From Holosporales bacterium (GTDB lineage Bacteria > Pseudomonadota > Alphaproteobacteria > UBA3830 > JAIRMZ01): 15,370 nt of DNA. Each line of letters starts with the position of its first letter. The stretch's first letter is position 1. This document shows, one piece after another, positions 7,738 through 15,077 of the stretch. The position numbers and the translations under genes were made by a program. The notes under the pieces were generated by a model. The model made no database searches and was not told the DNA's origin. It was given only the letters and a program-made list of their open reading frames with translations. The DNA is taken from NCBI GenBank assembly GCA_031279495.1, contig JAITIJ010000058.1:1-15370 (forward strand), in the 5' to 3' direction.

Positions 7738-8796
7738 CTATGCTGCTGTATTCTGTCGATCTTCCATATCAGCAGATTGAGGAGCAGTCACGGATGCAGA
7801 AAGCACGTCAACGACCAATCCGGCATTCTCCCGAAGTGTTGTCTCAATTGCTTGTGCTACAGCTGGAGAATCTTTTAAAAACTGCCGCGCAGCCTCTCGT
7901 CCTTGGCCAAGACGTTGGCCTTTGTAGGCATACCAAGAGCCAGACTTCTCGACAATTTCTGCTTTTACACCAAGATCCAAAAGCTCTCCCGTTTTCGAAA
8001 TACCCTCTCCATAAAGGATATCAAGATCAATGACACGGAAAGGAGGAGCCAACTTATTTTTAACAACTTTTATGCGCGTTTGACTACCGATGGTTTCTTC
8101 CTTTTCTTTGATAGATCCAATGCGACGGATGTCCAACCGCACAGAAGCATAGAATTTAAGAGCGTTGCCACCTGTTGTAGTTTCCGGATTGCCAAACATC
8201 ACGCCAATTTTCATACGAATTTGATTGATGAAAACCACAATGCAGCGTGACCGAGAAATCGTTCCTGTTAGCTTGCGCAAGGCTTGACTCATAAGACGTG
8301 CTTGCAGGCCCATATGGGAATCCCCCATGTCTCCTTCAAGTTCCGCCTTGGGAACAAGGGCAGCGACACTGTCAACAACCAACACGTCTATTGCGCCCGA
8401 TCGTATAAGAGTATCCGCGATTTCTAGTGCCTGCTCTCCTGCATCTGGCTGAGAAATGATAAGATCATCGACATTGACTCCTAACTTTCTTGCATAGACA
8501 GGATCTAGAGCGTGTTCGGCATCTACAAAGGCGCAAGTGCCACCTCCTTTTTGAGCCTCAGCGACGACATGGAGAGCAAGGGTTGTTTTTCCTGAACTCT
8601 CTGGGCCAAAAATCTCAATAATGCGTCCACGTGGGAAGCCACCAATACCAAGGGCAATATCAAGCCCTAAAGATCCTGTTGATATACTTTCGATTTCAAT
8701 AGCGCTCTCTCGCTGTCCGAGGCGCATCACAGATCCTTTGCCAAAAGCGCGCTCAATCTGAGCAACAGCAGCCTCTAAAGCTTTCTGCTTATCCAT
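7738..8796 (-). CDS. recA: Recombinase A
   Basis: This 352-residue DNA-dependent ATPase carries out homologous strand exchange and triggers LexA-type cleavage where that system exists. Walker A is GPESSGKT (64-71) and Walker B is DVLVVDS (137-143). Loop L1 lies around EGDMGDSHMG (154-163) and loop L2 around NPETTTGGNALKF (203-215). The C-terminal domain ends in an acidic/polar tail (SADMEDRQNTAA). ATG 8796 has a clear aggaga site 4 nt upstream. It is the first gene of recA-alaS-bioC; the recA-alaS order is common in alphaproteobacteria. I found no clear alphaproteobacterial SOS box (GTTC-N7-GTTC) upstream. Confidence 0.98.
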   Translation of the reverse strand: MDKQKALEAAVAQIERAFGKGSVMRLGQRESAIEIESISTGSLGLDIALGIGGFPRGRIIEIFGPESSGKTTLALHVVAEAQKGGGTCAFVDAEHALDPVYARKLGVNVDDLIISQPDAGEQALEIADTLIRSGAIDVLVVDSVAALVPKAELEGDMGDSHMGLQARLMSQALRKLTGTISRSRCIVVFINQIRMKIGVMFGNPETTTGGNALKFYASVRLDIRRIGSIKEKEETIGSQTRIKVVKNKLAPPFRVIDLDILYGEGISKTGELLDLGVKAEIVEKSGSWYAYKGQRLGQGREAARQFLKDSPAVAQAIETTLRENAGLVVDVLSASVTAPQSADMEDRQNTAA

Positions 8797-8901
8797 ATTC
8801 TCCTACGATTTGAACGTGGTCACCCTTCACAACAAGAACAGTAAAGAGCTTACGCTTGGGATGCAAGACGGTATTTGTCTTGCCAAACACCTTCTATGGT
8901 A

Positions 8902-8931
8902 TTGACAAAAGATGGATAGGCTCCGTATTAA
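8902..8931 (+). promoter_or_regulatory. Promoter of tRNA-Val(CAC)
   Basis: A perfect -35 TTGACA (8902-8907) is followed after 17-18 bp by GTATTA/TATTAA (8925-8931). The mature tRNA begins about 15 nt downstream, as expected for a short tRNA leader. Confidence 0.75.
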
Positions 8932-8945
8932 CCCTTATGGGAACG

Positions 8946-9020
8946 GGACGCTTAGCTCAGCGGGAGAGCACTACCTTCACACGGTAGGGGTCGCAGGTTC
9001 AATCCCTGCAGCGTCCACCA
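8946..9020 (+). tRNA. tRNA-Val (anticodon CAC)
   Basis: This is a complete 75-nt cloverleaf. Acceptor arms ggacgct (8946-8952) and agcgtcc (9010-9016) pair perfectly, followed by A73 and an encoded CCA. Anticodon stem ctacc/ggtag encloses loop ttcacac, giving anticodon CAC, which reads GUG valine codons. The T-arm gcagg-ttcaatc-cctgc is intact. It has its own promoter and lies between recA (divergent) and tsaD (convergent). Confidence 0.95.
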
Positions 9021-9032
9021 AAGATTTTTCTT

Positions 9033-9046
9033 GCTGCTTGCGCAGC
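9033..9046 (+). terminator. Weak stem-loop between tRNA-Val and tsaD
   Basis: gctgc-ttgc-gcagc is a 5-bp hairpin with a 4-nt loop in the 57 bp between the convergent tRNA-Val and tsaD. No run of T follows directly on either strand, although ttttct appears about 18 nt downstream on the plus strand. A role in ending transcription is possible but not shown. Confidence 0.25.
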
Positions 9047-9077
9047 TAAGCTTGCGGAGGTTTTCTAAGGAAGGCTC

Positions 9078-10091
9078 TTAAAAACCACTTAAATCCCATT
9101 GAGGATTGGGAGCATTGCCCAAAGAATCGTGGCGCCCATAATGGAATTGTTCCAATCCCGCCCAAGCAATCATCGCACCGTTATCTGTGCACAACTCTAT
9201 TGGTGGAGCAATAAAAGGAACATCGCAAGAAACAGCAAAATCTTCGATAGTTTTCCGTATTGTTTGGTTGGCCGCTACTCCTCCTGATAAAACAAAAGCG
9301 GTGGGGTGAGCCTCACGAACGATCTCAAAAGCATTTCTATATCGGTCCAGGAAAGTATCTGCTATAGCTTGTTGAAAGCTTGCGCAAAAATCGGCGCGCA
9401 CCTGATCAGACATATCTGGAAAGCGCTTAAAAAGCGTACAGGCTGCTGTTTTCAACCCGGCAAAAGAAAAATGGCATCCCGGCTGACCCTTTAGGGGTCT
9501 TGGGAATGCAAAGCGTTGAGCGTCCCCATTTTTTGCGTAAGCTTCTAGTGTTTTCCCACCGGGATACGAAAACCCTAGAATTCGTGCAACTTTATCAAAC
9601 ACCTCGCCCGCTGCATCATCCAACGAGTGTCCTAAAGCCAGATAACTTCCGACATTGCGCACCAAGCACATTTCACAGTGTCCGCCAGAAGCGACTAATA
9701 CAAGGTACGGAAAGGCAACATCATGCGTTAATCGCGCCGTTAGGGCGTGTCCTTCTAGATGATTAACTTGAATAAGGGGGCGCTGCCACCCTAGTGCTAG
9801 GGCTTTGGCAAAAGACAAACCAATCCACAAGCTACCGCTTAATCCAGGACCAGCTGTAACAGCAACGGCAGAAAGGCGTTGAGCAGGAACCGGAGCTCCA
9901 TTCAAAACTGCCTGAACGAGGGGGGTGATCTTCTCCAAATGCGATCGCGCCGCGATATCAGGAACGACTCCTCCGAAAATAGCGTGATCTTTTATCTGGG
10001 AAGCAACAATATGCGAATGGATTTTGCGATGGTCATCGACAACAGCAGCAGCTGTTTCGTCACAACTCGTTTCTATTCCCAGGACGTACAT
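9078..10091 (-). CDS. tsaD: tRNA N6-threonylcarbamoyladenosine transferase subunit TsaD
   Basis: TsaD transfers the threonylcarbamoyl group to A37 of ANN-decoding tRNAs, working with TsaB and TsaE. I chose the start at 10091 (MYVLGIETSCDET) over the ATG at 10112: it has ggag 5 nt upstream, matches the usual family N-terminus, gives 337 residues, and puts the metal-binding histidines of NHLEGH at 111 and 115, as in the E. coli enzyme. LVASGGH (about 131-137), VLSGGVAANQ (about 267-276) and LCTDNGAMIAWAG (about 300-312) complete the ASKHA-fold nucleotide and metal sites. It is divergent from hemY with a 77-bp gap. No tsaB or tsaE is in the window. Confidence 0.97.
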   Translation of the reverse strand: MYVLGIETSCDETAAAVVDDHRKIHSHIVASQIKDHAIFGGVVPDIAARSHLEKITPLVQAVLNGAPVPAQRLSAVAVTAGPGLSGSLWIGLSFAKALALGWQRPLIQVNHLEGHALTARLTHDVAFPYLVLVASGGHCEMCLVRNVGSYLALGHSLDDAAGEVFDKVARILGFSYPGGKTLEAYAKNGDAQRFAFPRPLKGQPGCHFSFAGLKTAACTLFKRFPDMSDQVRADFCASFQQAIADTFLDRYRNAFEIVREAHPTAFVLSGGVAANQTIRKTIEDFAVSCDVPFIAPPIELCTDNGAMIAWAGLEQFHYGRHDSLGNAPNPQWDLSGF

Positions 10092-10168
10092 ACCTTCTCC
10101 GGCGAAGTCCATTGATTCTATTGATTAGTCTCGTTACTCTTGGCCGTATTGTAAAGGGGGGTGAAAGC

Positions 10169-11479
10169 GTGTACGCTGCTCTACTTAAAGCTGTCCTCAT
10201 TATCGTTGCCTTCGTTATTTCGAGCTTTTTCCCCGAAACCGTATCTTTAGAAGGATACGGTAAGCGTTTCGACATTACATTTGCGCATCTTACGGCTTTT
10301 CTAGCTCTATTTGTCGTCGCTGCGGGTATTTTTCACCATTGCTATCGTGCAATACAGGGGATATTTAAGCTCTCCCCTGAAGCGCGTCTTAAAGAAGGGC
10401 TTACTAACGTGCAGATATGTCTTGAGACCCTCTCTCTCAACAAGACAAAAGAAGCAAAAAAAGCACTTGCGAAAGCGCGTCACGCTTTGGGAAAAGACGT
10501 TCCGTTACTTCTATGGTTTGAAGGACGTATCGCGCATCTTGAAGGCGACACACATCGTGCTCAAAGCTTGTTTTATACCCTTAATGCTCGAGAAGAAGGT
10601 CGCTTTCTAGGGTCCTATAGCTTGTATCAAATGGCCCAAAAAGAACACGACGCAGCGAAGGCGCTAACGGCTTTGGAAGGCGCTATCGAATGTTACAAAG
10701 ATTCAGAAACATTGCTCACACAGGCGTTCCTGCTTGCTCTATCCGAGAAGCGTTTTGATAAAGCCCGCACTTTTCTCGCCTCTTTTAGTCAGCCATCTTC
10801 TATTGTTCTGCAATGGAAAGCGTTGTCTTACTTTCTAGAAGCACAACAGGTAGATCAAAATCATGCAAAGGTGCTTTTACGCCAATGTGCAGAAATGGCG
10901 CCAGAGTTGACTGTTCCTCTTCTTGCGTATTTCAAAACAATGAGTCCGATAGAAAAAAAGTTGCGTGGTCGCGCTTTATTGAAAAAGGCTTGGAGAGCGG
11001 CTCCTCATCCTCTGATTGAAGACGCTTTTATCGATGCTTTCGCTTCAAAAAAATCAGCAGAAAAGATGAAGTGCTTGCAAAGCTTGTTTGCAGAGAATCC
11101 CACCTCTTGGATTTCCTCTTATGGATTAGGAAAGGCGGCCTATGAAGCGGGTCTATGGGGGGTGGCTTTAAATTACTTCGAGCGCGCATACGCGGCTTTC
11201 CCAGTGCGTGCATGTGCTGAAAAGGCTCTAGATCTTGTAAAAATATTGCATCCAGAGGACACAGAACACACGCAAGAGCACATTATTTGGCAAGAGAGAT
11301 ACCATTCCGGACATCCCATGCCAACCTGGACATGCAAGAGCTGCGCACATTCTTCAGAGGATTGGGCTCCCTTTTGTTCTGTCTGCAACGCCTTTGCGTC
11401 TATTGCATGGAACTCCCAGCGGTCTGCAGAAGAGCCACTAGCAGTTACCTTCGCTCCAAAAGAATTGTTTTCAGAATGA
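10169..11479 (+). CDS. hemY: HemY-like TPR membrane protein with C-terminal metal knuckle
   Basis: This 436-residue protein belongs to the HemY_N/TPR family found beside heme-pathway genes in proteobacteria; its biochemical role is unclear. The first 75 residues hold two membrane helices around VSLEGYGKRFDI, then SPEARLKEGLTNVQ starts an alpha-helical TPR-like region. The C-terminus has WTCKSCAH...FCSVC, i.e. C-x2-C-x10-C-x2-C followed by FASIAW. This rubredoxin-like knuckle resembles the one in LapB/YciM and is usual in alphaproteobacterial HemY. I chose GTG 10169, which has a strong gggggtg ribosome site. The frame is open up to a TTG at 10112, but that would overlap the tsaD promoter region. 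The usual neighbours hemC and hemD are absent here. Confidence 0.85.
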   Translation: MYAALLKAVLIIVAFVISSFFPETVSLEGYGKRFDITFAHLTAFLALFVVAAGIFHHCYRAIQGIFKLSPEARLKEGLTNVQICLETLSLNKTKEAKKALAKARHALGKDVPLLLWFEGRIAHLEGDTHRAQSLFYTLNAREEGRFLGSYSLYQMAQKEHDAAKALTALEGAIECYKDSETLLTQAFLLALSEKRFDKARTFLASFSQPSSIVLQWKALSYFLEAQQVDQNHAKVLLRQCAEMAPELTVPLLAYFKTMSPIEKKLRGRALLKKAWRAAPHPLIEDAFIDAFASKKSAEKMKCLQSLFAENPTSWISSYGLGKAAYEAGLWGVALNYFERAYAAFPVRACAEKALDLVKILHPEDTEHTQEHIIWQERYHSGHPMPTWTCKSCAHSSEDWAPFCSVCNAFASIAWNSQRSAEEPLAVTFAPKELFSE

Positions 11480-11565
11480 GGCTTATCTTGCTGCATTTCT
11501 ATGAAAATCCAACTGCCACCTTGACAGGAAAACGCCGGATAGAGGTGTGATTCCATGGAGTGAGC

Positions 11566-12510
11566 ATGAACAAAGCTATTGCTGTCGCGGTTGTTTTAGG
11601 TGGAATTGCCCTTGGAGGAGTGTTTTTTATAGCCGGTATTTTTACGGGCATATCTGTTTCTTTGAGAGAAGAACACTCTTCTTTACAAGCACCGAATGGG
11701 AATTGGCCACCTCCCAACTTAAGAGCTCCTAGCAGCTTGTCTTCTGCGACAGGACCCTCGGCGACATCAATCCACGAGCAAGGGAAAAGCGCTTCTGGCG
11801 GCTTACTTGCCTCACAAGAAAAACAAGCCGAAGATAAAGCGTTGTTACGCGCAGAAGATAAACCGCAGGTTGGAATCGAGAAACTCTTTGAAAAAGTTCC
11901 TGAGACTTCAACAACGACTCCGTTTGCAGACGCTCTGAAAGGTGCAGCGCAAACCTCTGTAGCACAACAGGAAAGCACAGCAGTATCAGCCGTAAAATCA
12001 CAGAAATCTACAGGAGTGGAACCCAAGACAGAACCACAATCAGCGGATAAGCATGCGGCAACATCATCAGATCCTCTAGAAAACACCAAACAAAAAGATA
12101 CTACTAGCGCTCCCAGGAATCTTCAATTCGATGAAAGCTCTCCTGTTCTTGTTACTAAACCGGACAAACTTGTGCCATCGGTGGAAGAACTTTTTGATGA
12201 ATTAGGGGCAGAAGACAAGGAAGAATCGGACAGCGCTATCGACGAACAGTCAACAGAAGAATCCTCTCCAATTTTTGTTATCATAGGCACTTTATTCTAT
12301 GAAAAAATGGCCCAGATTTCTGCCTTATTGAGAGGTCATGGGTATAAAATCTTCACACAAAAACTTGCTTCTGGAAAAGAACAGAAATTTCTTGTTGTCT
12401 CCGGCCCTTTTCGGAAAAGAGAAAACGCTAAACAGTTGCTTAGCTGGCTGCATAGGAATGATTTTAAAGAGGCAAGACTTACAACCCTGAAGCAACTTAA
12501 AGAACGATAG
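11566..12510 (+). CDS. Membrane-anchored SPOR-domain protein
   Basis: This protein of 314 residues (316 if the GTG at 11560 is used) has a short cytoplasmic N-terminus, one membrane helix (about residues 3-28, AIAVAVVLGGIALGGVFFI) and a long low-complexity Ser/Ala/Glu/Lys/Gln linker. It ends in a SPOR-like domain over roughly the last 80 residues (IFVIIGTLFYEKMAQISALL, then KFLVVSGPFRKRENAKQLL). SPOR domains bind denuded peptidoglycan glycan strands and bring proteins to the septum. ATG 11566 has ggag 5 nt upstream. The gene lies 86 bp after hemY and could be cotranscribed with it. The SPOR call rests on the pattern (Y..F......G....V..GPF..R..A); a specific protein (FtsN, DedD and so on) cannot be named. 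Confidence 0.75.
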   Translation: MNKAIAVAVVLGGIALGGVFFIAGIFTGISVSLREEHSSLQAPNGNWPPPNLRAPSSLSSATGPSATSIHEQGKSASGGLLASQEKQAEDKALLRAEDKPQVGIEKLFEKVPETSTTTPFADALKGAAQTSVAQQESTAVSAVKSQKSTGVEPKTEPQSADKHAATSSDPLENTKQKDTTSAPRNLQFDESSPVLVTKPDKLVPSVEELFDELGAEDKEESDSAIDEQSTEESSPIFVIIGTLFYEKMAQISALLRGHGYKIFTQKLASGKEQKFLVVSGPFRKRENAKQLLSWLHRNDFKEARLTTLKQLKER

Positions 12511-12679
12511 AGCTTTTGCGGAGATGCAAGGGTACAAAGAGCAGAAACGAAAGTCACAGACGGATGTTTCTCTAATCGCAAGAGGGCGATGTCCTGGGCC
12601 TCTAGACGAAGGGGACAGATGACAAAAGGGAAGCTATCCGAATCTTTTTAAGAACACAACCTTAATCCAATTAATTTAG
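12511..12679. other. Intergenic stretch before the dnaK remnant
   Basis: No gene is recognisable. A very short frame (MTKGKLSESF, starting near 12618) opens and closes within eleven codons. gtcc (about 12590) and ggac (about 12613) can form only a weak stem. Nothing here looks like the rest of dnaK. Confidence 0.4.
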
Positions 12680-12793
12680 AGGGAGACTGCTTCTGCACAA
12701 GCATCTTCCTCTGATGCAGCCTCCTCCTTGGCGCCCAAATCGGCTGGTGTTGTTGATGCTTCTTTTGAGGAAGTCAAAGAGGTGAATGAATAA
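12680..12793 (+). pseudogene. 3'-terminal remnant of dnaK (last 37 codons)
   Basis: After a TAG at 12677-12679 the frame encodes an Ala/Ser-rich linker (TASAQASSSDAASSLAPKSA), then GVVDASFEEVKEVNE and TAA. VVDA-FEEV at the very C-terminus, after an Ala/Ser/Gln linker, is the signature tail of bacterial DnaK (Hsp70). No start, ATPase domain or substrate-binding domain is present, and the sequence upstream is not dnaK-like. This is a displaced 3' fragment; the working dnaK should be elsewhere. Its final codons are also part of the 128-bp tandem repeat. Confidence 0.75.
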
Positions 12794-13105
12794 GAGGTCA
12801 GGTCTTTACGGGAGAGGATAGATAAGAGGATGGAGTGTTGAGATTCAACAGGTCGGGTTTGTGCGGGTTCTGTTGGGTTGTTGATGTTTTTGCGAGGAAG
12901 TCAAAGAGGTGAATGAATAAGGAGGTCAGGTCTTTACGGGAGAGGATAGATAAGAGGATGGAGTGTAGAGATTCAATAGGTCGGGTTTGTGCGGGTTCTG
13001 TTGGGTTGTTTATGTTTTTGCGAGGAAGTCAAAGAGATGAATGAGTAAGGAGGTCAGGTCTTTGGAGGCGGTTAAAAAGATGGGAGCGTAGAGAAGACCG
13101 ATCAT
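12749..13105 (+). repeat. 128-bp tandem direct repeat, about 2.8 copies
   Basis: Units start at 12749, 12877 and 13005 (each near gttgttgatg), so the period is 128 bp. From gaggaagtc onward, units 1 and 2 are about 97% identical, with one indel and a few substitutions. Unit 3 matches well to about 13063 and is then diverged but alignable to about 13100 (gatgggagcgtagaga versus gatggagtgtagaga). Each unit carries the dnaK-tail codons for EEVKEVNE or EEVKEMNE plus a stop, then a shared non-coding segment with aaggaggtcagg. Unit 1 is fused to a longer dnaK tail. Confidence 0.93.
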
Positions 13106-13677
13106 TTATGAAGGATATAGGGCGAGTGGTGAAGTATACTTAGGGTGTGTTTTTGATAAAGAGAGGGAATTATACACTTCGGAGAGAGAAGTGTTGGTCT
13201 TGCTCAGCAAGAGACTCGGCTATCCTCTTTTATTTGCTGATAAATATGCGCCTCGCTTTTTCTGTCGTTTGTCTTTTTATAAAAGATATACTCCTTCTTC
13301 ATAGATTGTTCTGCTCTTCGTTCTAGCGTTTTTTTGTAACCCTATGTCGTGGCTTCCATTTTTATTTCCGGATCATCACGTTCATCTTTCCTCACCCTTC
13401 TTTCGCTATCGGATGTTTCTCCACCTCTCTACACCATCGCCCCCACTTTCCATTCTTATCCCAGGATTGTTCCTCTACTTGTCCTGATTTTCTGTTAATA
13501 ACAAATGAATGCCTTCGTTAGGAGCAAGTGCCCTGGTTGCACGATCTGCCTCTTTCGCTTTTTATTTCGCGCGCCTTCCTGTCCTTTTATAAGAGGCCCA
13601 GCAGAGAGCAATCCGGGATTTTTGTTAAACCCCAGATTGCTTCTATTGCAGTCTTATTTTAGGGAGGTCGATCTTTT
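13106..13677. other. Gene-free region with stem-loops
   Basis: No supported gene is present. Two hairpins stand in a row: acacttc/gaagtgt (13174-13180 and 13188-13194) and tcttgc/gcaaga (13198-13203 and 13207-13212). A third, gcaatc-c-ggg pairing with ccc-a-gattgc (13608-13617 and 13631-13640, one mismatch), lies 38 bp beyond the 3' end of the minus-strand repeat-protein gene and might shape its transcript end. The DNA between is T- and C-rich on the plus strand. A plus-strand frame at 13505-14011 is an antisense shadow of the minus-strand gene. Confidence 0.5.
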
Positions 13678-14874
13678 TTATTTAGGTTTATTCGGTTCCT
13701 CTTTACCCAAGATTTTTTCTGCTATTGCTCGCCAGTGTGGTCTTCGTATCCATCTTTTATCTCTGGCAACTTCTGCTGCTCGACGTCGTATACCTTCATT
13801 TCGGCGATACTGCATTCCCCACCAAGCAGCTTGCTCAACAAGGTGTTGTGGAGCGTCTGGATTTTCCAATGTATTCCTAATGTTATCAGGATCTTCAAAG
13901 AAAACATTTACCACTTTTGCATATTCTCGTGCCCCGGGATTGAAAGCCCCAGATGCAATGGCAACAGCAGCTACTTCAGCTTTTATCTCTGGGATCTCTA
14001 GCCCTTTCTAGACAGCTTCTGCAAAGAGCTGGTGATGAGAATCTTGCAGTATCGTCAGAACACCATCGGGCGTTTCTAAGTGGGATTCTTCTTGTACCCT
14101 TGGCGCTCTTTCTCTTAGCTTTGGATCCCCCGATGCCAATGCCTTTTCCACCGCCAACTGTTTCAGTTCTGGATTATGGATTTGTGTAAGGCCACCCATG
14201 CAATCTAAGGCAACCTCCACAAACAGGTAATGATTCGGATTCTTCAATATACGTCGTATCTCATTAGGATCCTGTGTTATAGCCTCTATCGCTATCGCTA
14301 AACAAGAACCCTCTTCTGATGCCGATGCAGCATCTATCGCTTTGCTTTTGAGATCAGGCCTTTCTAAAGCTACACGAACAACTCGACTAAAAAGTGGATT
14401 TTGTGGTCCTTCGGCCGATACGGCTTCGATTTGATTAGGATTGTTTTTGATAAGAACAAGTTCTGCCTGTTCATGAAAGGGTCGAGCTAGATGCCTCAGG
14501 TTCTGCATAGCATGCGCAGCCAAAGTCTGTAAGTCTGGATTTCCATCTTTGAATAGATAATATCCAACAGCATGTTCATGAAGTTGATGATTTGGATCAA
14601 GCAATATTCTCCTTCCTCCCTCTGGATCCCTTGTCGCAGGATCCAGCATGACGTCTATAACCAGATCTACGAATTCCTGTCTACACGGATGAGAATAGCC
14701 TCCGCTCAGATCCTCTATCAACTCTTGTAACGCATCCCCTGGCTTAACTCTCTTAAGATCATTCTCTATTCTGTTCTCTAGATCGACAACATCTTGAGGA
14801 AACAAATGCGGAAGAAAACCTATTGACAAAACTAGCTCTGGTACACAATGTGGATATTCAAAGCGGTTTACCAT
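13678..14874 (-). pseudogene. Five-repeat helical protein gene interrupted by in-frame TAG
   Basis: The minus-strand frame from ATG 14874 stops at TAG 14010-14008 but continues open, in the same frame, to the stop at 13678-13680, 398 codon positions in all. Five degenerate repeats of about 60 residues run across the whole length. They begin DPEGGRRILLDPNHQL, NPNQIEAVSAEGPQNPL, DPNEIRRILKNPNHYL, TPDGVLTILQDSHHQL and DPDNIRNTLENPDAPQ. The TAG falls inside repeat 4 (FAEAV-stop-KGL), where repeat 3 has FVEVALDCMGGL, so the repeat phase runs straight through the stop. CAG or TGG to TAG are simple origins. No signal peptide or membrane helix is present. The family is unrecognised; a HEAT/ARM-like solenoid is inferred from the helical pattern. 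Confidence 0.75.
14008..14874 (-). CDS. Helical-repeat hypothetical protein, 288 aa (N-terminal piece)
   Basis: This is the part upstream of the TAG and could be made as a shortened protein of three full repeats and part of a fourth. ATG 14874 has only a weak, distant ggaatggg site. The same frame is open for 15 more codons (REYLQRFAEWATSVM) to a TAA at 14920-14922, and those codons look coding-like, so the true 5' end may itself be eroded. The protein is acidic and soluble. It lies between a gene-poor repeat region and a degenerate tRNA-Val on the opposite strand. The function is unknown. Confidence 0.6.
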   Translation of the reverse strand: MVNRFEYPHCVPELVLSIGFLPHLFPQDVVDLENRIENDLKRVKPGDALQELIEDLSGGYSHPCRQEFVDLVIDVMLDPATRDPEGGRRILLDPNHQLHEHAVGYYLFKDGNPDLQTLAAHAMQNLRHLARPFHEQAELVLIKNNPNQIEAVSAEGPQNPLFSRVVRVALERPDLKSKAIDAASASEEGSCLAIAIEAITQDPNEIRRILKNPNHYLFVEVALDCMGGLTQIHNPELKQLAVEKALASGDPKLRERAPRVQEESHLETPDGVLTILQDSHHQLFAEAV

Positions 14875-14941
14875 TACAGATGTGGCCCATTCCGCAAAAC
14901 GTTGCAGGTACTCTCTTGCTTAACCGTCATCAAAAAGTTCC

Positions 14942-15016
14942 GGATGCTTATCTCAGTGGTAGATCATCTCGTTTACCCTGAGAGGGTTGGCGGTTCGAAC
15001 CCGTCATCACCCACCA
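14942..15016 (+). pseudogene. Degenerate tRNA-Val (anticodon UAC)
   Basis: This 75-nt tRNA-like sequence has an intact 3' half: T-arm ggcgg-ttcgaac-ccgtc, acceptor strand atcaccc, A73 and CCA. It closely resembles bacterial tRNA-Val(UAC). The 5' half is damaged. The acceptor ggatgct has two mismatches with atcaccc. The D-stem tctc/gatc has two mismatches where gctc/gagc is expected. The anticodon loop tttaccc keeps TAC but has C at position 37, where a purine is usual. A T-rich run follows at about 15023-15033. It is probably a tRNA pseudogene, although a heavily diverged working tRNA is not excluded. Confidence 0.7.
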
Positions 15017-15077
15017 GGCAGTTTGCTTTTTTTGTCTTTCATCCAACTCAAAGATACCAAGATCTCAGGAACTCTCC

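Noticed and set aside
8797..8880. Alphaproteobacterial SOS box upstream of recA
   Set aside because: The best candidate on the minus strand is gttc-ttgttgt-gaag, which breaks the GTTC-N7-GTTC rule in the second half.
10092..10112. Earlier starts for tsaD (ATG 10112) and hemY (TTG 10112)
   Set aside because: The later starts have better ribosome sites, and for tsaD the later start puts the metal-binding histidines at the family positions. The early starts would leave no promoter between the divergent genes.
12749..13105. CRISPR array
   Set aside because: The units are 128 bp and contiguous, without unique spacers, and they contain dnaK-tail codons. They are an ordinary tandem duplication.
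13505..14011. Plus-strand 168-codon frame as a gene
   Set aside because: It lies antisense to the repeat-protein gene, whose minus-strand frame carries conserved internal repeats. The plus frame shows no family features or ribosome site.
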